A stretch of DNA of 64,000 bases from Megalonaias nervosa (Eukaryota > Mollusca > Bivalvia > Unionida > Unionidae). The notes beneath the pieces are model-generated. The model was not told the origin of the DNA. It worked only from the letters and a program-made list of their open reading frames with translations, and ran no database searches. The translations under genes were made by a program, and so were the position numbers. Shown here in pieces: positions 27,137 to 39,083 of this stretch. Within the stretch, counting starts at the first letter, position 1. Each line of letters starts with the position of its first letter. The DNA is taken from positions 27,183-91,182 of the forward strand of contig JAECUM010009348.1 of assembly GCA_016617855.1 (NCBI GenBank), given 5' to 3'.

Positions 27137-27877
27137 TCAGAAGTAAATATTATTATGATTTAACTCAGTCATTTTCTTCTGAACTTTATGAGGGCCGTAA
27201 TACCTAATCTGAAAGAAAGTTTGATGAATGAGCAAGAGAGACAGATCTCTATCACCAGACTCGAAAGTTCTCTCCATTGTAGTTCTGTCAAACAATAATT
27301 TCACTTTAGACTTGAATTGCCGAATGCCAAATTCAAGCATAATTAGCTGGAAAATTTCAGTCATAAAATTTGACCCTTGTTCAGATTGGACAGATTTGGG
27401 AAGGCCAAATTGAGTAAAAGACTTTATCAAAGCTTGTTCTATTGTTTTAGTTTTAACACCTCTCAAAGGAATTGCCTCTAGTAATCTTGTTGACGCAGAC
27501 ATTATGGTCAACAAGTATTGGTTATCTGACTTGGTCTTAGGTAAGGGACCAACACAATCTACCATTATTCTGCTAAATGGTTCGTCAAATGCAGGAGTAG
27601 GTGGCAGATGAGCCTTAGGTGTCTTCTGATTGGGTTTTCCTACCTTTTGACAAGTATGACAAGATCTGCAGTATTTACAGACATCACTTTTAATTTTTGG
27701 CCAATAGAAGTGATTCAAGATTTTCTGATAAGTCTTATGAATCCCTAAATGACCAGCCAGAGGAGTGTCATGGGCCAGACTAAGAATTGCCTGTCTGTAT
27801 GATTTTAGAACTACAATTTGATAGTTCACTGACCACTCGTCACCAGAGTGTACCTCAGGAGGTCTCCATTTTCTCAT
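27137..27877 (-). pseudogene. integrase of the Gmr1-like element, damaged
   Basis: 246-residue frame starting MRKWRPPEVHSGDEWSV. The zinc-binding HHCC region reads GHLG...NHFYWPKIKSDV...CRSCHTCQK (about residues 41-80). The core starts with MVDCVGPLPKT (first catalytic D), then reaches SVQSEQGSNF where the family has SDQGSNF, so the second catalytic D is E. The block that normally holds the third catalytic residue (HPESQGALERF type) is missing: GIRQFKSK runs directly into unrelated-looking residues and then FQIRYYGPHKVQKK, the usual C-terminal segment. It lies downstream of protease and upstream of RT, in the same frame as both. This gene could not make an active integrase. Confidence 0.9.
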
Positions 27878-28225
27878 AAGAATCCCATTTTTAATGAAAT
27901 AACGAACAGGTACTTATGTGGTTTCAGTTTCACTAATGGCCCTTTGAAACAAACAGGAGATCTCACGATCTTTTTCCTGTTTTACAAGTGATTGTTGTTT
28001 GTCACCCTGATTAGAATAAAGAGAATGAGTCACTGTGATCAATATCCTTTGATTGATCCAAACAAGGAGTGAAAGTGACCTCATCAAAAGCCTGACCAAT
28101 ACATGTGTCAGTTAAAGGAATACTTTCCTTATCAACATCGTTCTCAAGGCTTTCTTTGCCATAGCTCTAGTATCTGCACGAACTCGGTATAAATCAGGGA
28201 ATTCTTTTTCAATAGGATCGACTTT

Positions 28226-28594
28226 CTAATCCAAACAAGGCTTGTCAGATGCAAGTGGATTAACTACAACCTTATCTCCAGCTAGGTCATTGCCTAGTAA
28301 CAAATCAATGTCCTCAATGGGTAAAGAAGATACTGTTCCGACTGTCACGGGTCCTGAGACTAGGTCCGATGACAAATTTACACAATGGAGAGGAAAATTA
28401 ACAAAGCCGCACTCTACTCCCTGAATAAGAACACTTTCATTAGTAGAAGATTTCTCAGAAAAAGGCAAAGTACCTGATAATAAAAGACTCTGAGAAGCTC
28501 CTGTGTCTCTTAAAATTTTAATAGTGATGGTATTGCCTGAATCACTCATGAGTGATAAAGAACCCTTCGACATGAAAGGTTCATAATTCTCCAT
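28226..28594 (-). pseudogene. aspartic protease region of the Gmr1-like element
   Basis: 122-residue frame. The motif ILRDTGASQSLLL (near residues 28-40) is the retroviral-type aspartic protease active site, with DTGAS in place of the common DSGA. DLLLGNDLAGDKV near residues 97-109 is the later ILG-like flap/dimer region. The protease would mature the Gag-Pol polyprotein. A stop follows at 28226; the same frame continues with protein-like sequence through about 27900 into integrase. Confidence 0.85.
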
Positions 28595-28712
28595 AATAAA
28601 ATCGGACTAGGGTTTATTAGACCTAACAAATGTATTGCTTTCAATACATGGCCATAACCTTGACCTCTTATAAATAAGAGCATTTGGAATAGGTCTGTCT
28701 TGATTCTGGTGC

Positions 28713-30013
28713 TTATTTTTCGATTTGTAGCAAATCAGAAATGACGTGTCCTTTCTTCTTGCAATAGTTACACGTAGGAAGAGATAAGGATTTCTGATCA
28801 ATCTTATCAGAAACTTGATTTCTAAAAGTTGTGCCAGATTGAAATTTATAAGGGATCGTATTAGGCTGAAATACTTTTAACCAGAAGACGGCTGAAATAC
28901 TTTTATTACCAAAAGACTGCAGAGTGAAAGACTTGCTTACAAAAGAAACTTTATGAGCTAAGGAATACTCGTTAGCAGTACGAGCAGCATTTTCTGTTTC
29001 GACCTTATGTTCATCAAGATAAATCTTAATGTCACTATGGACACAATTCTTGAGCTCTTCAAGTAATACGAGCTGTAATCTTGTTAGGCTTTCTTGGCTA
29101 AGCACCACCTATCAAATAACTGCTCTTTTTCTCTTGCAAATTCGACATGAGTTTGTCCAGCTTCTGTTTTTATAGTTCTTGAATTTTTGCCGATAATCCT
29201 CAGGGACTAAATCATAACCCTTTAAGATGCATTCATTAACCAGATCATAGTCAGCACTCTGCTGTACCGACGAGGAAGCATAGATGTCTTAGGCTTTTGC
29301 TATAATAATAGCCATTTCAAATTTTCAGCAATTTTTTTCAAAATGAAAATATTTGTCTACTTCTTTTTCTCTAAAAGGGGGCACTAACCTAATATTCTTA
29401 GTAACATCAAAACTTGAATTTGTATGTAAAGTGGGGATATACTTTTCACTTTCCAGCCCTAATTCTCTTAATCTAAATTGATATTCCCTTTCTTCCTTCT
29501 CTCTTTCTCTCTGCAGTTCTCTGTCTTCCTTTTATTTTTGCATTTGTATTTGCATTTGTTTCTCTCTCCTTTTTCTCTGACTGCATTTGCATTTGTTTCT
29601 CTCTCTCCTATTTCTCCAACATCAGTTGTTTTTCTTCTTTCTGTAACTGCATTTGTTTCTCTATCTCCACTTTCTCCAATATCTTTTACCTCTCTTTTCT
29701 AAATGCATTTGCATTTGTTTTTCCTCTTTATCTTTCTTAATTCTAATTCCATCTTGTATTTTATTTTTAATTCCTTTATTTTTGTGTTAGAGTCTGATAT
29801 AGACTTACTAATCAAAACCAAAACACGTTTATCCAAAACATGCTTTTCCACCAAATATTGGACCAAAAAATTTTTCATTTCTTGCTTCTTTAAAGAAGCT
29901 TTTGCCTCAGAAAGATCATATTTTCTGGCAATCGGAAGTAATTCATCTTTGTTCAAGAATTGTAACTGCTCCTGGGTAGGATTTGAAATAAAGATCTCCA
30001 CTTTAGATGACAT
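28713..30013 (-). pseudogene. Gag, SCAN-like capsid with degraded zinc knuckle
   Basis: Begins MSSKVEIFISNPTQEQLQFL and LLPIARKYDLSEAK, a typical N-terminal SAP-like region. A basic/acidic coiled segment follows, encoded by imperfect copies of a GAAACAAATGCA-rich motif (about 29720-29480). Next is LVPPFREKEVDKYF (about 29380-29340), then DYDLVNECILKGYDLVPEDY (about 29250-29190), LEELKNCVHSDIKIYLDEHK (about 29060-29005) and a knuckle CNYCKKKGHVISDLL (about 28765-28720), in which the last cysteine of CCHC is replaced. The capsid blocks resemble the SCAN domain, which is thought to derive from Gmr1-like Gag (from memory). Several stops and frameshifts. Confidence 0.8.
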
Positions 30014-30112
30014 TGTTAAAAGCTTGCTGATTTCACATAGATTTCTAAAATGTGAAATAATACTTGGGATTTAAAAAATTCCAAAACTAGGGGAATTTAA
30101 ATTTAAAAAACA

Positions 30113-30386
30113 ATTGGAATCTCCAATACCCTGACCCAAATCAACGTGTTTACCTAAATAATAATTCTGTTAATAGGCTCTTACACATAGAGAATAATGA
30201 AGCTATTAGTAGTTGTTTACATAGATGATATAAATTATTTTCAAAAAAGTCAATCAGCTCAAGCAGAAATGAACTCAGTTTTGGACAAGGTCAAGTCCAG
30301 CAAACAATGTTACATTATAATTGCATGTAATGAAATGGAAAAATTTAAAACTAACAAACAAACAATTAAATTAAATATACATAACA
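30113..30386 (-). repeat. 5' LTR remnant of the Gmr1-like element
   Basis: About 274 bp matching the right-hand part of the 3' LTR (25165-25447): GGAATCTCC, CCCTGACCCAAATCAAC, GACAAGGTCAAGTCCAGCAA and TTAAATATACATAACA. The other ~640 bp of the LTR and the primer-binding site are gone; the remnant joins sequence about 100 bp from the gag start. Confidence 0.85.
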
Positions 30387-30390
30387 ATGT

Positions 30391-30756
30391 ATACATTACA
30401 AAGCGTCGCAATTTAAAATATGTCAGTTAACAGAAGCTTATGAAACTTTTCAACAGCGGATTAAATATTCAGTGCGCATGTTTTACTAGCATGATGTAAA
30501 TTCAGATACATGTTGCATGTCAGGCGTGTAACTTCCATTTCACCGTGATTCTCCTATCGTTCACAAAATCTGTGCATCTAAATTTCTCTTTCACAGAGTC
30601 ATCTATAGTCATTCCCCTTTGTCAATGTAATCTGAAGTTAAATAATTTTGTTTTGAGATCATGGGGAGAATTATACTCTCTCTCATCGAATGGCAAGCTT
30701 TTCTAGACAGAACACCTAATTATTTCTTCTGCAGTGGCGCAAGGGTCTTGAGAGCT
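30391..30756. other. stretch without recognised gene
   Basis: AT-rich spacer between the LTR element and the RTE-like LINE. Confidence 0.5.
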
Positions 30757-31820
30757 TCATCATCATCATCATCAATCCCGTAGTCTGGTAGACCGTTGGG
30801 GCACCGCATGAGACCGGACAACCATCTTCCTCCATTCCTCTCGATTTTCCGTCATTCTCAGTGAGTCGCTCAGTGTCAAATCTGTCCACTCCCGAATGTT
30901 GTCTTCCCACCTCTTTCTCTGCCTGCCTCTCTTTCTTCTTCCTTGTACAGTGCCTTGCAGGATTGTCTTGGCAAGTCCTGATGATCGTGAGACATGCCAA
31001 CACCACTGCAGTTTACGTTTATTCACTGTGGTCAGGAGGTCTTTATGAGGCCCAATGGCTTGTCTGATCATTTGCCGCATGTCTTCATTGGTGACACGGT
31101 CTTTGTATGAGACGCCGGAGATCTTTCTGAATCATCTCATCTCTGTGGCCTGTATCCTTTTCTCTAAGTCAGCTGTTCTGGTCCATGATTCACAGGCGTA
31201 GAGAAATATGGAGATCACCAGTGAGTGCATCAGTCTGACCTTTGAACTGAGTGCGATGTTCTTGTCGTTCCAGATGGGCTTCAGTTTTATCAGCGCTGCT
31301 GTTGTCTGAGCAATCCTGGAGAGTACTTCAGGCTTCGATCATTTATCTGTTACAATTGCCCCCGAATACTTGAAGCTGTGGACTGTTTCTAGCTTCGTGC
31401 CTTGGACCCTGATGTCAGTACTGATGCCCTTGGTGTTGTTGGTCATCATTTTGGTCTTCTCTGCACTAATGTCCATGCCGTAGGCTGTAGAGGTTTTGTC
31501 GAGGCTCTCTACTAAGCTACCTAGTTCTTGCTCATTTCCTGCTAGTCCATCAATGTCGTCGGCAAAACGTAAGTTGGTGACTGTTCTGCCTCCGATGCTG
31601 ACTGTCCCTTTATGCTTTTCAAGAGCGTCAGCCATGATTCTCTCCAGAAAGATGTTGAATAATGTGGGAGAGAGCAGACAGCCTTGTCTGACTCCGACTG
31701 TTGTTCCGAACCAGTCCCTTATGCTGCCATTGAAGTATACTGCACTGGTGGCCTTGTCATAGAGGTGCTCTATTACTGTAATGAGGTTGGCATTGATGTT
31801 GTACAGTGATAGCTTACTAG
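30757..31820 (-). mobile_element. 5'-truncated RTE-like LINE
   Basis: On the minus strand, RT motifs appear as VGVRQGCLLSPTLFNIFLER (motif B), NLRFADDIDGLAG (FADD, motif C) and a C-terminal region with ALIKLKPIWNDK-like, KLQWCWHVSRSSGLAKTIL and GRQRKRWEDNIREW blocks. The frame ends near 30772, with a run of GAT/ATG triplets (CATCATCATCATC on the plus strand, 30758-30770) as tail, as in RTE elements. Two in-frame stops lie between 31340 and 31080. The 5' break falls in the RT fingers, near 31820, so motif A and the endonuclease are missing. No target duplication was recognised. Confidence 0.85.
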
Positions 31821-32482
31821 AGATAAATCTCGAACAACAACAATACGGGGTTTTAGGTCCACCAAACATGCAGAGGACATGCTAAGTATACGCGAATCAA
31901 TATAATAAAAAACATATATTTACTGATAATTCAAGCATAACTGATAGGCAACTTGCATCTACAATAATCGAGTTATCAATTTCTGAGTTACTACTTACCT
32001 AAAAACAATAATACCACCTGCTCTACCTCGTTGGATGATAACCATAGTCTGTGCGGAATAACATTTATGCAACAATACAATTGGTACATACGAAAAGTAC
32101 CAAGATGATGCGATTACAATATTGCGTGAAAGATAAATTCAAACCAAATGAAACAATTTTTCTTCTTTCATGCCTATTAAATACCAATGTAAACGTCTGT
32201 GCTAAAATTTAGATGACACGAAATTCTGTTGAATGGTGTCTTCCTTGCTTCGCCTATATAGCACATGCTCCAAAAGCTTGGGATTGATACTTGGTAACAA
32301 AAGTATGTAATTAATCCAATATTCGCTTTTTATATGGGCGTTAACATTAGTTATCATTGTAAATGCACACATCAAACACATGAAATTGCAATAAGACATG
32401 TACAACAGCCTTGGAAACTGAGCTACGAGCGACAAAGAGGGTCTGGCGTACAGTGCCAAAGCAATTAAGATTGCTGTAAACT

Positions 32483-32488
<6 letters not shown>
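31821..32488. other. stretch without recognised gene
   Basis: AT-rich. An 85-codon minus-strand frame (32202-32459) has no recognisable content. Confidence 0.45.
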
Positions 32489-32529
<41 letters not shown>

Positions 32530-32549
32530 GAGAGAGAGACAGAGAGAGA
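32489..32549. repeat. (GA)n microsatellite
   Basis: A GA run with two ACAGAG interruptions. Confidence 0.97.
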
Positions 32550-35500
32550 GTTAAGGCGTAAACTCTCACTCTACAACGAAATAATTACCCCCATCCCCAC
32601 GACCCTATTACACAACAAATGACTTGCGATATCTATTGCTATAAAATTGCGGATCAAAACAGTTTTACTCATTGGAGAATACATCAAAACGATTTCATCG
32701 ACGACAGCAGTAAATGGTTTTTTATTATCAACGAAATTAACGTCAAGCATCTCAAAGTCGACTTGCTATGGGCATCTCAGACTACACATTGACGCGTCAT
32801 GTAACTATTTTACTGGTAGTAGGTGTTGGTTTCTTTTACAATAAATGCAATCCTAATTTCACGATTTTTCGACATTTTGAATTCCACAGAAAAACAGCTC
32901 TTCTTGAAGTGTAACCTTAAATCGTAGCTGTAAATATTAACAATGAAAATGTGCGCAAATCTATTTGAGCCGATCTACAAATTCTATTTGCACAGATACT
33001 GTGAACTCCATGTCTGATTCAAGAAGGATGTCCATGGAGGAAAATAATCAAACATATCAATATGTTTTAAACAAAATAAAACATGCTTTCTACGTCCCCC
33101 CCCCCCCCAGCTTTTTTGCTTCACAGGAGGCGATAAGGGGACATGTTGTCATCGATAAATAAGCTAGATTCTGGTTGCGTACACTGATTTTGTTATTGAG
33201 GGTGAGAGGGTTACATCAGTTTGTTAATATAACTTACCTAACTTTGTATCACGATGCAATAGACATTCAAATTTTATCCGCCACACCATTCTATTTTGGT
33301 CATTTTCACTGCCTGGACCTCAAAGGTAGAGTTTAAAATAAGAACCCATAATTTGTTTTACTTTTTCAAAAATATATTTTATAATTCATTCATTGCACTT
33401 TCAGAAGCTGTTATTGTCTAATCGGACATCATTAATTTTCTCTCTTTTAATAACTGCCAAAACTAGTTTACTTTAATTAATTCAGGCTTATTGTCGGAGC
33501 ACATGGGAGTCACCACTTTTATCAGCCGTCTGCTTTAGTTAGTGCATAGTATCCATTATTACCACATGTAAAACAATTTCAGGCACAGTACATGCAAGTA
33601 ACACAGAGTTATGCCAACATTATCTTCATCATGCATGTTACTAATGTAAACCAACTTGTGGTTGTATCGGTCTCTGACGAAAGCACACAATAACTGCAGA
33701 ATGGTGACTCTCGTGCTTCCTCTAATGAACATTTTGCAGTATGTCAGTCGAGTTATACAAGCTAAAAATTATTCCATTATCCCCGTGCATTTTTAAAATA
33801 TTGCATATGAGATATTGTAGCTGTCCGTCAGTCTGGCATTCAAGCCTCTCCTACGTGTCTTGAAATAGATTCACAAAAACAATTGTTGCTCTCCCATGAT
33901 TGCACCACATGTTTTTCTTCTTTTCAGCTTTTGACCTCTTTGGGGGTACAGGCAGGGGTGATAAGAGCATAAAGTAACGAAGTGCACCTAGCACTTCAAT
34001 ATAATATTCGAATGAATTCTTTGTAAGTGGAACTGACAACCATGGACAGATATTTTTCAGACATTATAGACTTATTCAGATATGTAATCATTATTGGCCA
34101 TTTGGTCTGTCCTTACCTCCAGGGACTTGGCCCAAGGTCATAACTTAAAATAAATCGAGATCCACGCTCTATAACCACAGAGATACTTATCTGGCATGAA
34201 AAGACGAATTTAGATCCCTTACTTTGCGGGGACTTAGCGCCTGCGTCACATCGTGGAGACGATTGAGATCCCCACCTCGTACCTGCATAATACACTTACT
34301 GAGTATGCAAAGATAAAATCATACGTGTCTTTAGACCTTGTTTTTATACTTACACCAGAGACGTACCTCCTGGGTCATAACTTAGCAATGATTCAGATTC
34401 GCTTATCAGTCCTAGGTCTAGCCTTAAGACCCAGGTATATGTCAGTTTCGGGGTCGTAACTTGGAGACTCTCGTGAAAAAGCCACATTATAATCATATAT
34501 TTATTTACTAGGCATAACAGGATGCAATCTGTAATGGCCCTGGATACGTCACGCTTGAACTTAGTCATTACTACAGACCTTCGTGCATACCCGACACACT
34601 AGATTGGCGATCCAGTATCTTGCTCCCGTATACCATACATTCACTCTTTATATATCTGACAGAAATCAAGGCATGTAGAAATTAAAACAGAAAGTTACAA
34701 ACATACACCAGGCAGAATGGAAAGTGCTATCACTGGATCACATAGAAAGTACGTGATAATAAGTAAAATTAAAAATGAAAATGAATATTATGATGAATAG
34801 CTACATCCACAATTACGTTCCATTTTGGGGGTTATGTGCACTTATTGGAGGGGGTGATGTGGAGCATTCGAAGCGATGGCTGCCTCAGTCAGTCGAATGA
34901 GTCAGAGCCGCAGAAAAGGACGAAGTTTATCCGTAGAATGGTCTATCTTATTTGAAAATATTTGTTCTCCATTTCACGTCATATCATAATCCATTCTCCT
35001 GTATTAGGTGTTGTCTATCTACCTTGATTCTCTCAGGGGAATTTAGAGTGACTGTTTGCAGGGGCTCTATTTCCTGGATTGTTAAACGAGTGTTTCTCTA
35101 AAGTATGAATGCCTATATTCACACCTTAGTTCCATCCTTTTCTCAGGTTGTGCATTTATTCAAGCGGGTACGAGTTTGGAGCGTACAGGCATTGCGATAT
35201 ATTCGGTAAATCAAGGACACAGGTTCAAATCTTAGTTGGGTACGAAAAACATTATGTTACCTGTACTAACTATAGTTTGATATACACACACCGATGGCAT
35301 AATATGAACTTTGTTGGCATTGGGCTTTTTAGCCCTTGAGGGTACCAATGATTGCATAATTCTAGGATGACGGTACAAATGATATGTATTTATTAGACTG
35401 CAGTTAATAAGGGATCAATAATTCGAAAATTAAAAATGTAAATACAATAGGTAGGAAAAACTTATTATAAATCTTTGTGACAGAATGTAGTATTTTCTGC

Positions 35501-36587
35501 AAAATAGTGTTAGAATCTATAACTGAACCGCAAGTCAGAAAGGCCAGTGCTCATTTGCATACAGGAATCCGCAAGGGAGAAGACGGATATTTATCAAATA
35601 GAGGACGATTATCTATACCGTTATGGAATATTAAAATATTTGAAAAGTTTCAAGAAAAAAAAAAAAACTTGCTAGGGCGTATCAAGAGTCTGTCTGCTAC
35701 ACTCCGTAAATGTATATGCCTAGTAAAGAGAAATATAGCAAGAAATGCACGTTCAGAAATGAAAAGTTAACATTTTCCCATTTTACAAGAGATAGTCGAG
35801 TTACCCCATCTGCCACTTTTAATTTCCGGTCAATATGACGATACTCTTAATGTTTTTTGCGTAACTTTAAACTTTAACACAGTACTGATATCAGGAATTG
35901 AAAAGAGCATTATCTGTTTTTCTTTAACTTCATTTAAAAGTGGTCGTTAATTTCGATAATGATATGCCAGGTCCAGAATGTACTCCCAAATATGGCGGTA
36001 ATTTCCAGTCTGGTATCCAGTAAAACGATTGTGTTATTCTTGATATTAAAGCAACATTTCATGCAATCATTTCAAATTCTAATCTAGCTGACGCTAGTTT
36101 GTATAATCTTCGCCAAATCTGTCTGATTAATAGCCATTTCATTTAGTACAAACATTGTATATCCTGGCTTCATATTCGTTCTTATAGAGCGGGGTACCAT
36201 ACACAGTGTCTATCTAATCAACTTCCAAAAGAAAGGTTTTAAAATTATCCACGAAGCAATCCATCGATGATTTTAATACAATATCCTTGACACCAACCGT
36301 TAGGTTTGCCTCATAACACATAAATTCGGCTTATTTATTAATAAGGATATACAACACATTGCACATAATGAAAGCGAATGCCATTCAATGCTTTATTGCT
36401 AGCAACACCTTGTTTTCACATATGCCATACATTATCTTAAAAGCAAAATGTTGTTTAATCTGCATTCTAAACCAGAATACGTTCTTTTCGCTTCAACTTC
36501 CTTGTGTAGCGGAACATTTGTTTTCCTGACAGATGTGCAGGACACAAAGTCCAAACGGTTTCTATTTAACTGCAAACAGGATGTTCT

Positions 36588-36590
<3 letters not shown>
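32550..36590. other. long stretch without recognised gene
   Basis: AT-rich. Contains a 10-base C run near 33099, and three similar phrases (GGTCATAACTTA, GGGTCATAACTTAGCA and GGGTCGTAACTTGGA, near 34135, 34372 and 34450) that hint at a worn tandem repeat. A 97-codon frame at 35477-35770 has no recognisable domain. No gene can be supported. Confidence 0.45.

Positions 36591-36646
<56 letters not shown>
36591..36646. repeat. (AT)n microsatellite
   Basis: An uninterrupted AT run. Confidence 0.97.
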
Positions 36647-36649
<3 letters not shown>

Positions 36650-37199
36650 AATACAAATTATATGGCGAATAACAGCCGTTTCAAGCGCACTGGATCCAGC
36701 AAGGGATCACGTGTGCCAGGGATTGATTGAGATAAATGCAATACACTGACGACGAACAGTGCAAAACTAGTATCTAACTAGCCCGAGCGCTTTGGACTCT
36801 TAATGAGTCTTTTGCAAAGGCATATATAAAACATAGACAAAACAAACAAATACAACACAAAACCCGTTGTGCTTGCAAAACTCTACATGGCTGTTTCTAC
36901 ATGAATTAAACCTTTAAACAAATTATGTCTCAATCAACCTTAATCAACTTGTTGCAGATACTGGAAAATAATTGTATGAACCTTGAAATCGATAAGCCAT
37001 GGCGACATCTATTACTTTGTATACATTTTTGTAAGCTCACATTATATCCCAGGATATTTAATTCCTATAGTAAACAGCGTCCGATTTCACGTGAGTTTTT
37101 TTCCATTTAATCAAATCAGGCCTCAGCTGTGGGCTAAAATCTCTTAAACCAAAGTAGTTTAGGCACATAATGAGAATCTTTGAAGGGCTTTTGACCAAT
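36647..37199. other. stretch without recognised gene
   Basis: No gene or known element seen. Confidence 0.45.
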
Positions 37200-37760
37200 A
37201 CCTGGTCTATAACTATTCAATAACCCTACTGTCTGTTGGAAGAGCTAGGCAGGTTTTAAATAAGCCAAAAGTTGGCTAAGGATTCCTGCTGCCATTCTCA
37301 GGAGGCTGGTGTCACAACTAATGCCCTGATAGCAAAATTTAGCTATTTCCTACAAAGTTGTTCTTCACACTCTTACGTAGAAACCAAATCTTGGATAAAT
37401 GTATGTTTGGCAAACTGTGGCTAGTGTCTTTTAGTATGACCAACATGTATGGTTGCAAAAGACCAAAATCTAGGAAACTATGATTGGCCCAATTTGGATA
37501 ACTGCAACATTGTCCCTTTCCATAATGTACTGTATGACTTTTAGGCAGAAACCAACTTTAGGATAAATATGTATCCTTGGATAGTGACAGCAACGGCTTT
37601 TAGCACAACCTGCATCTGTGGCTGTTAGAACTGAAAAGCATAAAAGCTGTATAATTAGCCAAATTTGGCTATCAATCTCAATGTCTCTTAAAATAATGTA
37701 CATGTGTGACCTTTAGGCAGAAGCCAATTTTTGGCGAAATATATGTTTAACAAAAATTTG
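37200..37760. repeat. ~170-bp degenerate tandem repeat
   Basis: The phrase GTAGAAACCAAATCTTGGATA (about 37377) returns as GCAGAAACCAACTTTAGGATA (about 37544) and GCAGAAGCCAATTTTTGGCG (about 37717), spaced 168 and 173 bp. In between, AAATTTGGATAACTGCAACA pairs with AAATTTGGCTATCAATCTCA. About two and a half units; the left edge is approximate. The units contain no open frame of note. Confidence 0.7.
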
Positions 37761-38375
37761 TTTAATAACCGCAAAAACTATAGTCATAAGCTGAAGGTGT
37801 GGATCAAAGAAATCAAATATATTTTGGATAAGTGGATGATCAGCCAACGTTTGGAAGAATTGAAATAAAAGCCTGTAATGATAAAAAAATAATGTTACTG
37901 TATTTCTTAACAAGTGTTTATACAGTAGACTCATGCTGTATGGCACCTTTTAATTGCAAGTGGAGTTTGGTAATAAGTATTCAAATCCTGGTTTAGTGGT
38001 CACCTGCGTATAAAAGTTATTCTTTCCCCTCTCAATCGTCCATCAAGTTTGCTTGCAGATGTTGACCACCTGATCAGTGACCACTGGTTTTGCTCCCATG
38101 GATACTTGTGTACTGTAACCATGATTATCTAAGTATGTTTCTTTCCGCGTCACTGTACTACTCAGCCGCACTTAATAAGACACACGTTCAATCTCAGCTG
38201 CCTAACTGATTTCAACAACTGCCTCTAACTACATTGATTGCATATACGGTTCAGCCTATTGCAATCTTGCAATGTTCTATATCTTACTAATCTGTTATAA
38301 ATCCCCCTACCTATCCATCTACTTATATGTACTTGGCCAACTATTATTTATTTTCTTTCTCTCTATCTACTACCT

Positions 38376-38378
<3 letters not shown>
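37761..38378. other. stretch without recognised gene
   Basis: No gene or known element seen. Confidence 0.45.

Positions 38379-38459
<81 letters not shown>
38379..38459. repeat. (CT)n microsatellite
   Basis: An uninterrupted CT run of about 80 bases. Confidence 0.97.
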
Positions 38460-38464
<5 letters not shown>

Positions 38465-39083
38465 TCCAAGCCTTTCTCTTAAATCCTTGCACATTACACT
38501 CATCTGTACATAAGGCCACCTATACAGAACACATATGTCATCACTACGTTGTACTATTCATGTTGCATGCCATTATAAAATGTATATAATATAGTACAGA
38601 ACTTAACAGTGTAACATTCAGATTTAATGAATGGCATAATACCAAACCATCCCTGTGATTTGCATAAGGTTAGTAATTTCAGATAAATTCATGAGGTAAA
38701 AAATCTGTTTCACCTCCATCCACCACCATTCCATTCTAATGTGTGCCGACTGTACTGTTCATAAAGGTGTAATCAGAATATAGTCTTGTAAATACACATT
38801 TTCTGAGCTTTAAACCATAGGAAATGAATAGAGAATCAAAATGATAATTCCACATTGATATTAAATACCCATATTTTTACTGATAATACCACATGGCCTA
38901 TAGATATCCTTATTTTAAATGTAAATTTAGAACTTTCTGAAACTGTATTATTTCATGTCGTGCTTTGAGTTTTTCCATAAAATGATGCCATGAATTAACT
39001 TATGCACATTTAAATTCAGTACACTTGACCATTGTGTTTCCTGTATATACATTTCTGTAAGGAATAACTTAATTGGCTTTGAC
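38460..39083. other. stretch without recognised gene
   Basis: No gene or known element seen. Confidence 0.45.

Larger units (their letters stand above)
24531..30386 (-). mobile_element. Ty3/gypsy-type LTR retrotransposon, Gmr1-like (integrase before RT)
   Basis: Element of 5856 bp with tetramer ATGT on both sides (24527-24530 and 30387-30390), i.e. a 4-bp target duplication. LTRs have TGTTA...TAACA ends. Read on the minus strand, the order is Gag, protease, integrase, reverse transcriptase, RNase H. All pol blocks lie in one reading frame, separated by a few stops, so the order is original and not a later shuffle. Integrase upstream of RT is the Ty1/copia order, but the RT sequence is Ty3/gypsy-like. 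This combination defines Gmr1-like elements, described first from deuterostomes (from memory). The SCAN-like Gag fits too. It is inactive: stops, a gutted 5' LTR without a primer-binding site, and a damaged integrase. Confidence 0.88.

Noticed and set aside
29703..30074. 123-codon plus-strand frame
   Set aside because: It is antisense to the Gag N-terminus of the LTR element.
34110..34460. Possible tandem repeat with GGTCATAACTTA phrases
   Set aside because: Spacing is irregular (about 240 and 80 bp) and the sequence between phrases does not align.
35150..35250. tRNA-like box B (GGTTCAAATCTT) after a box-A-like stretch
   Set aside because: No cloverleaf can be drawn, there is no second copy and no SINE body; too weak to list.
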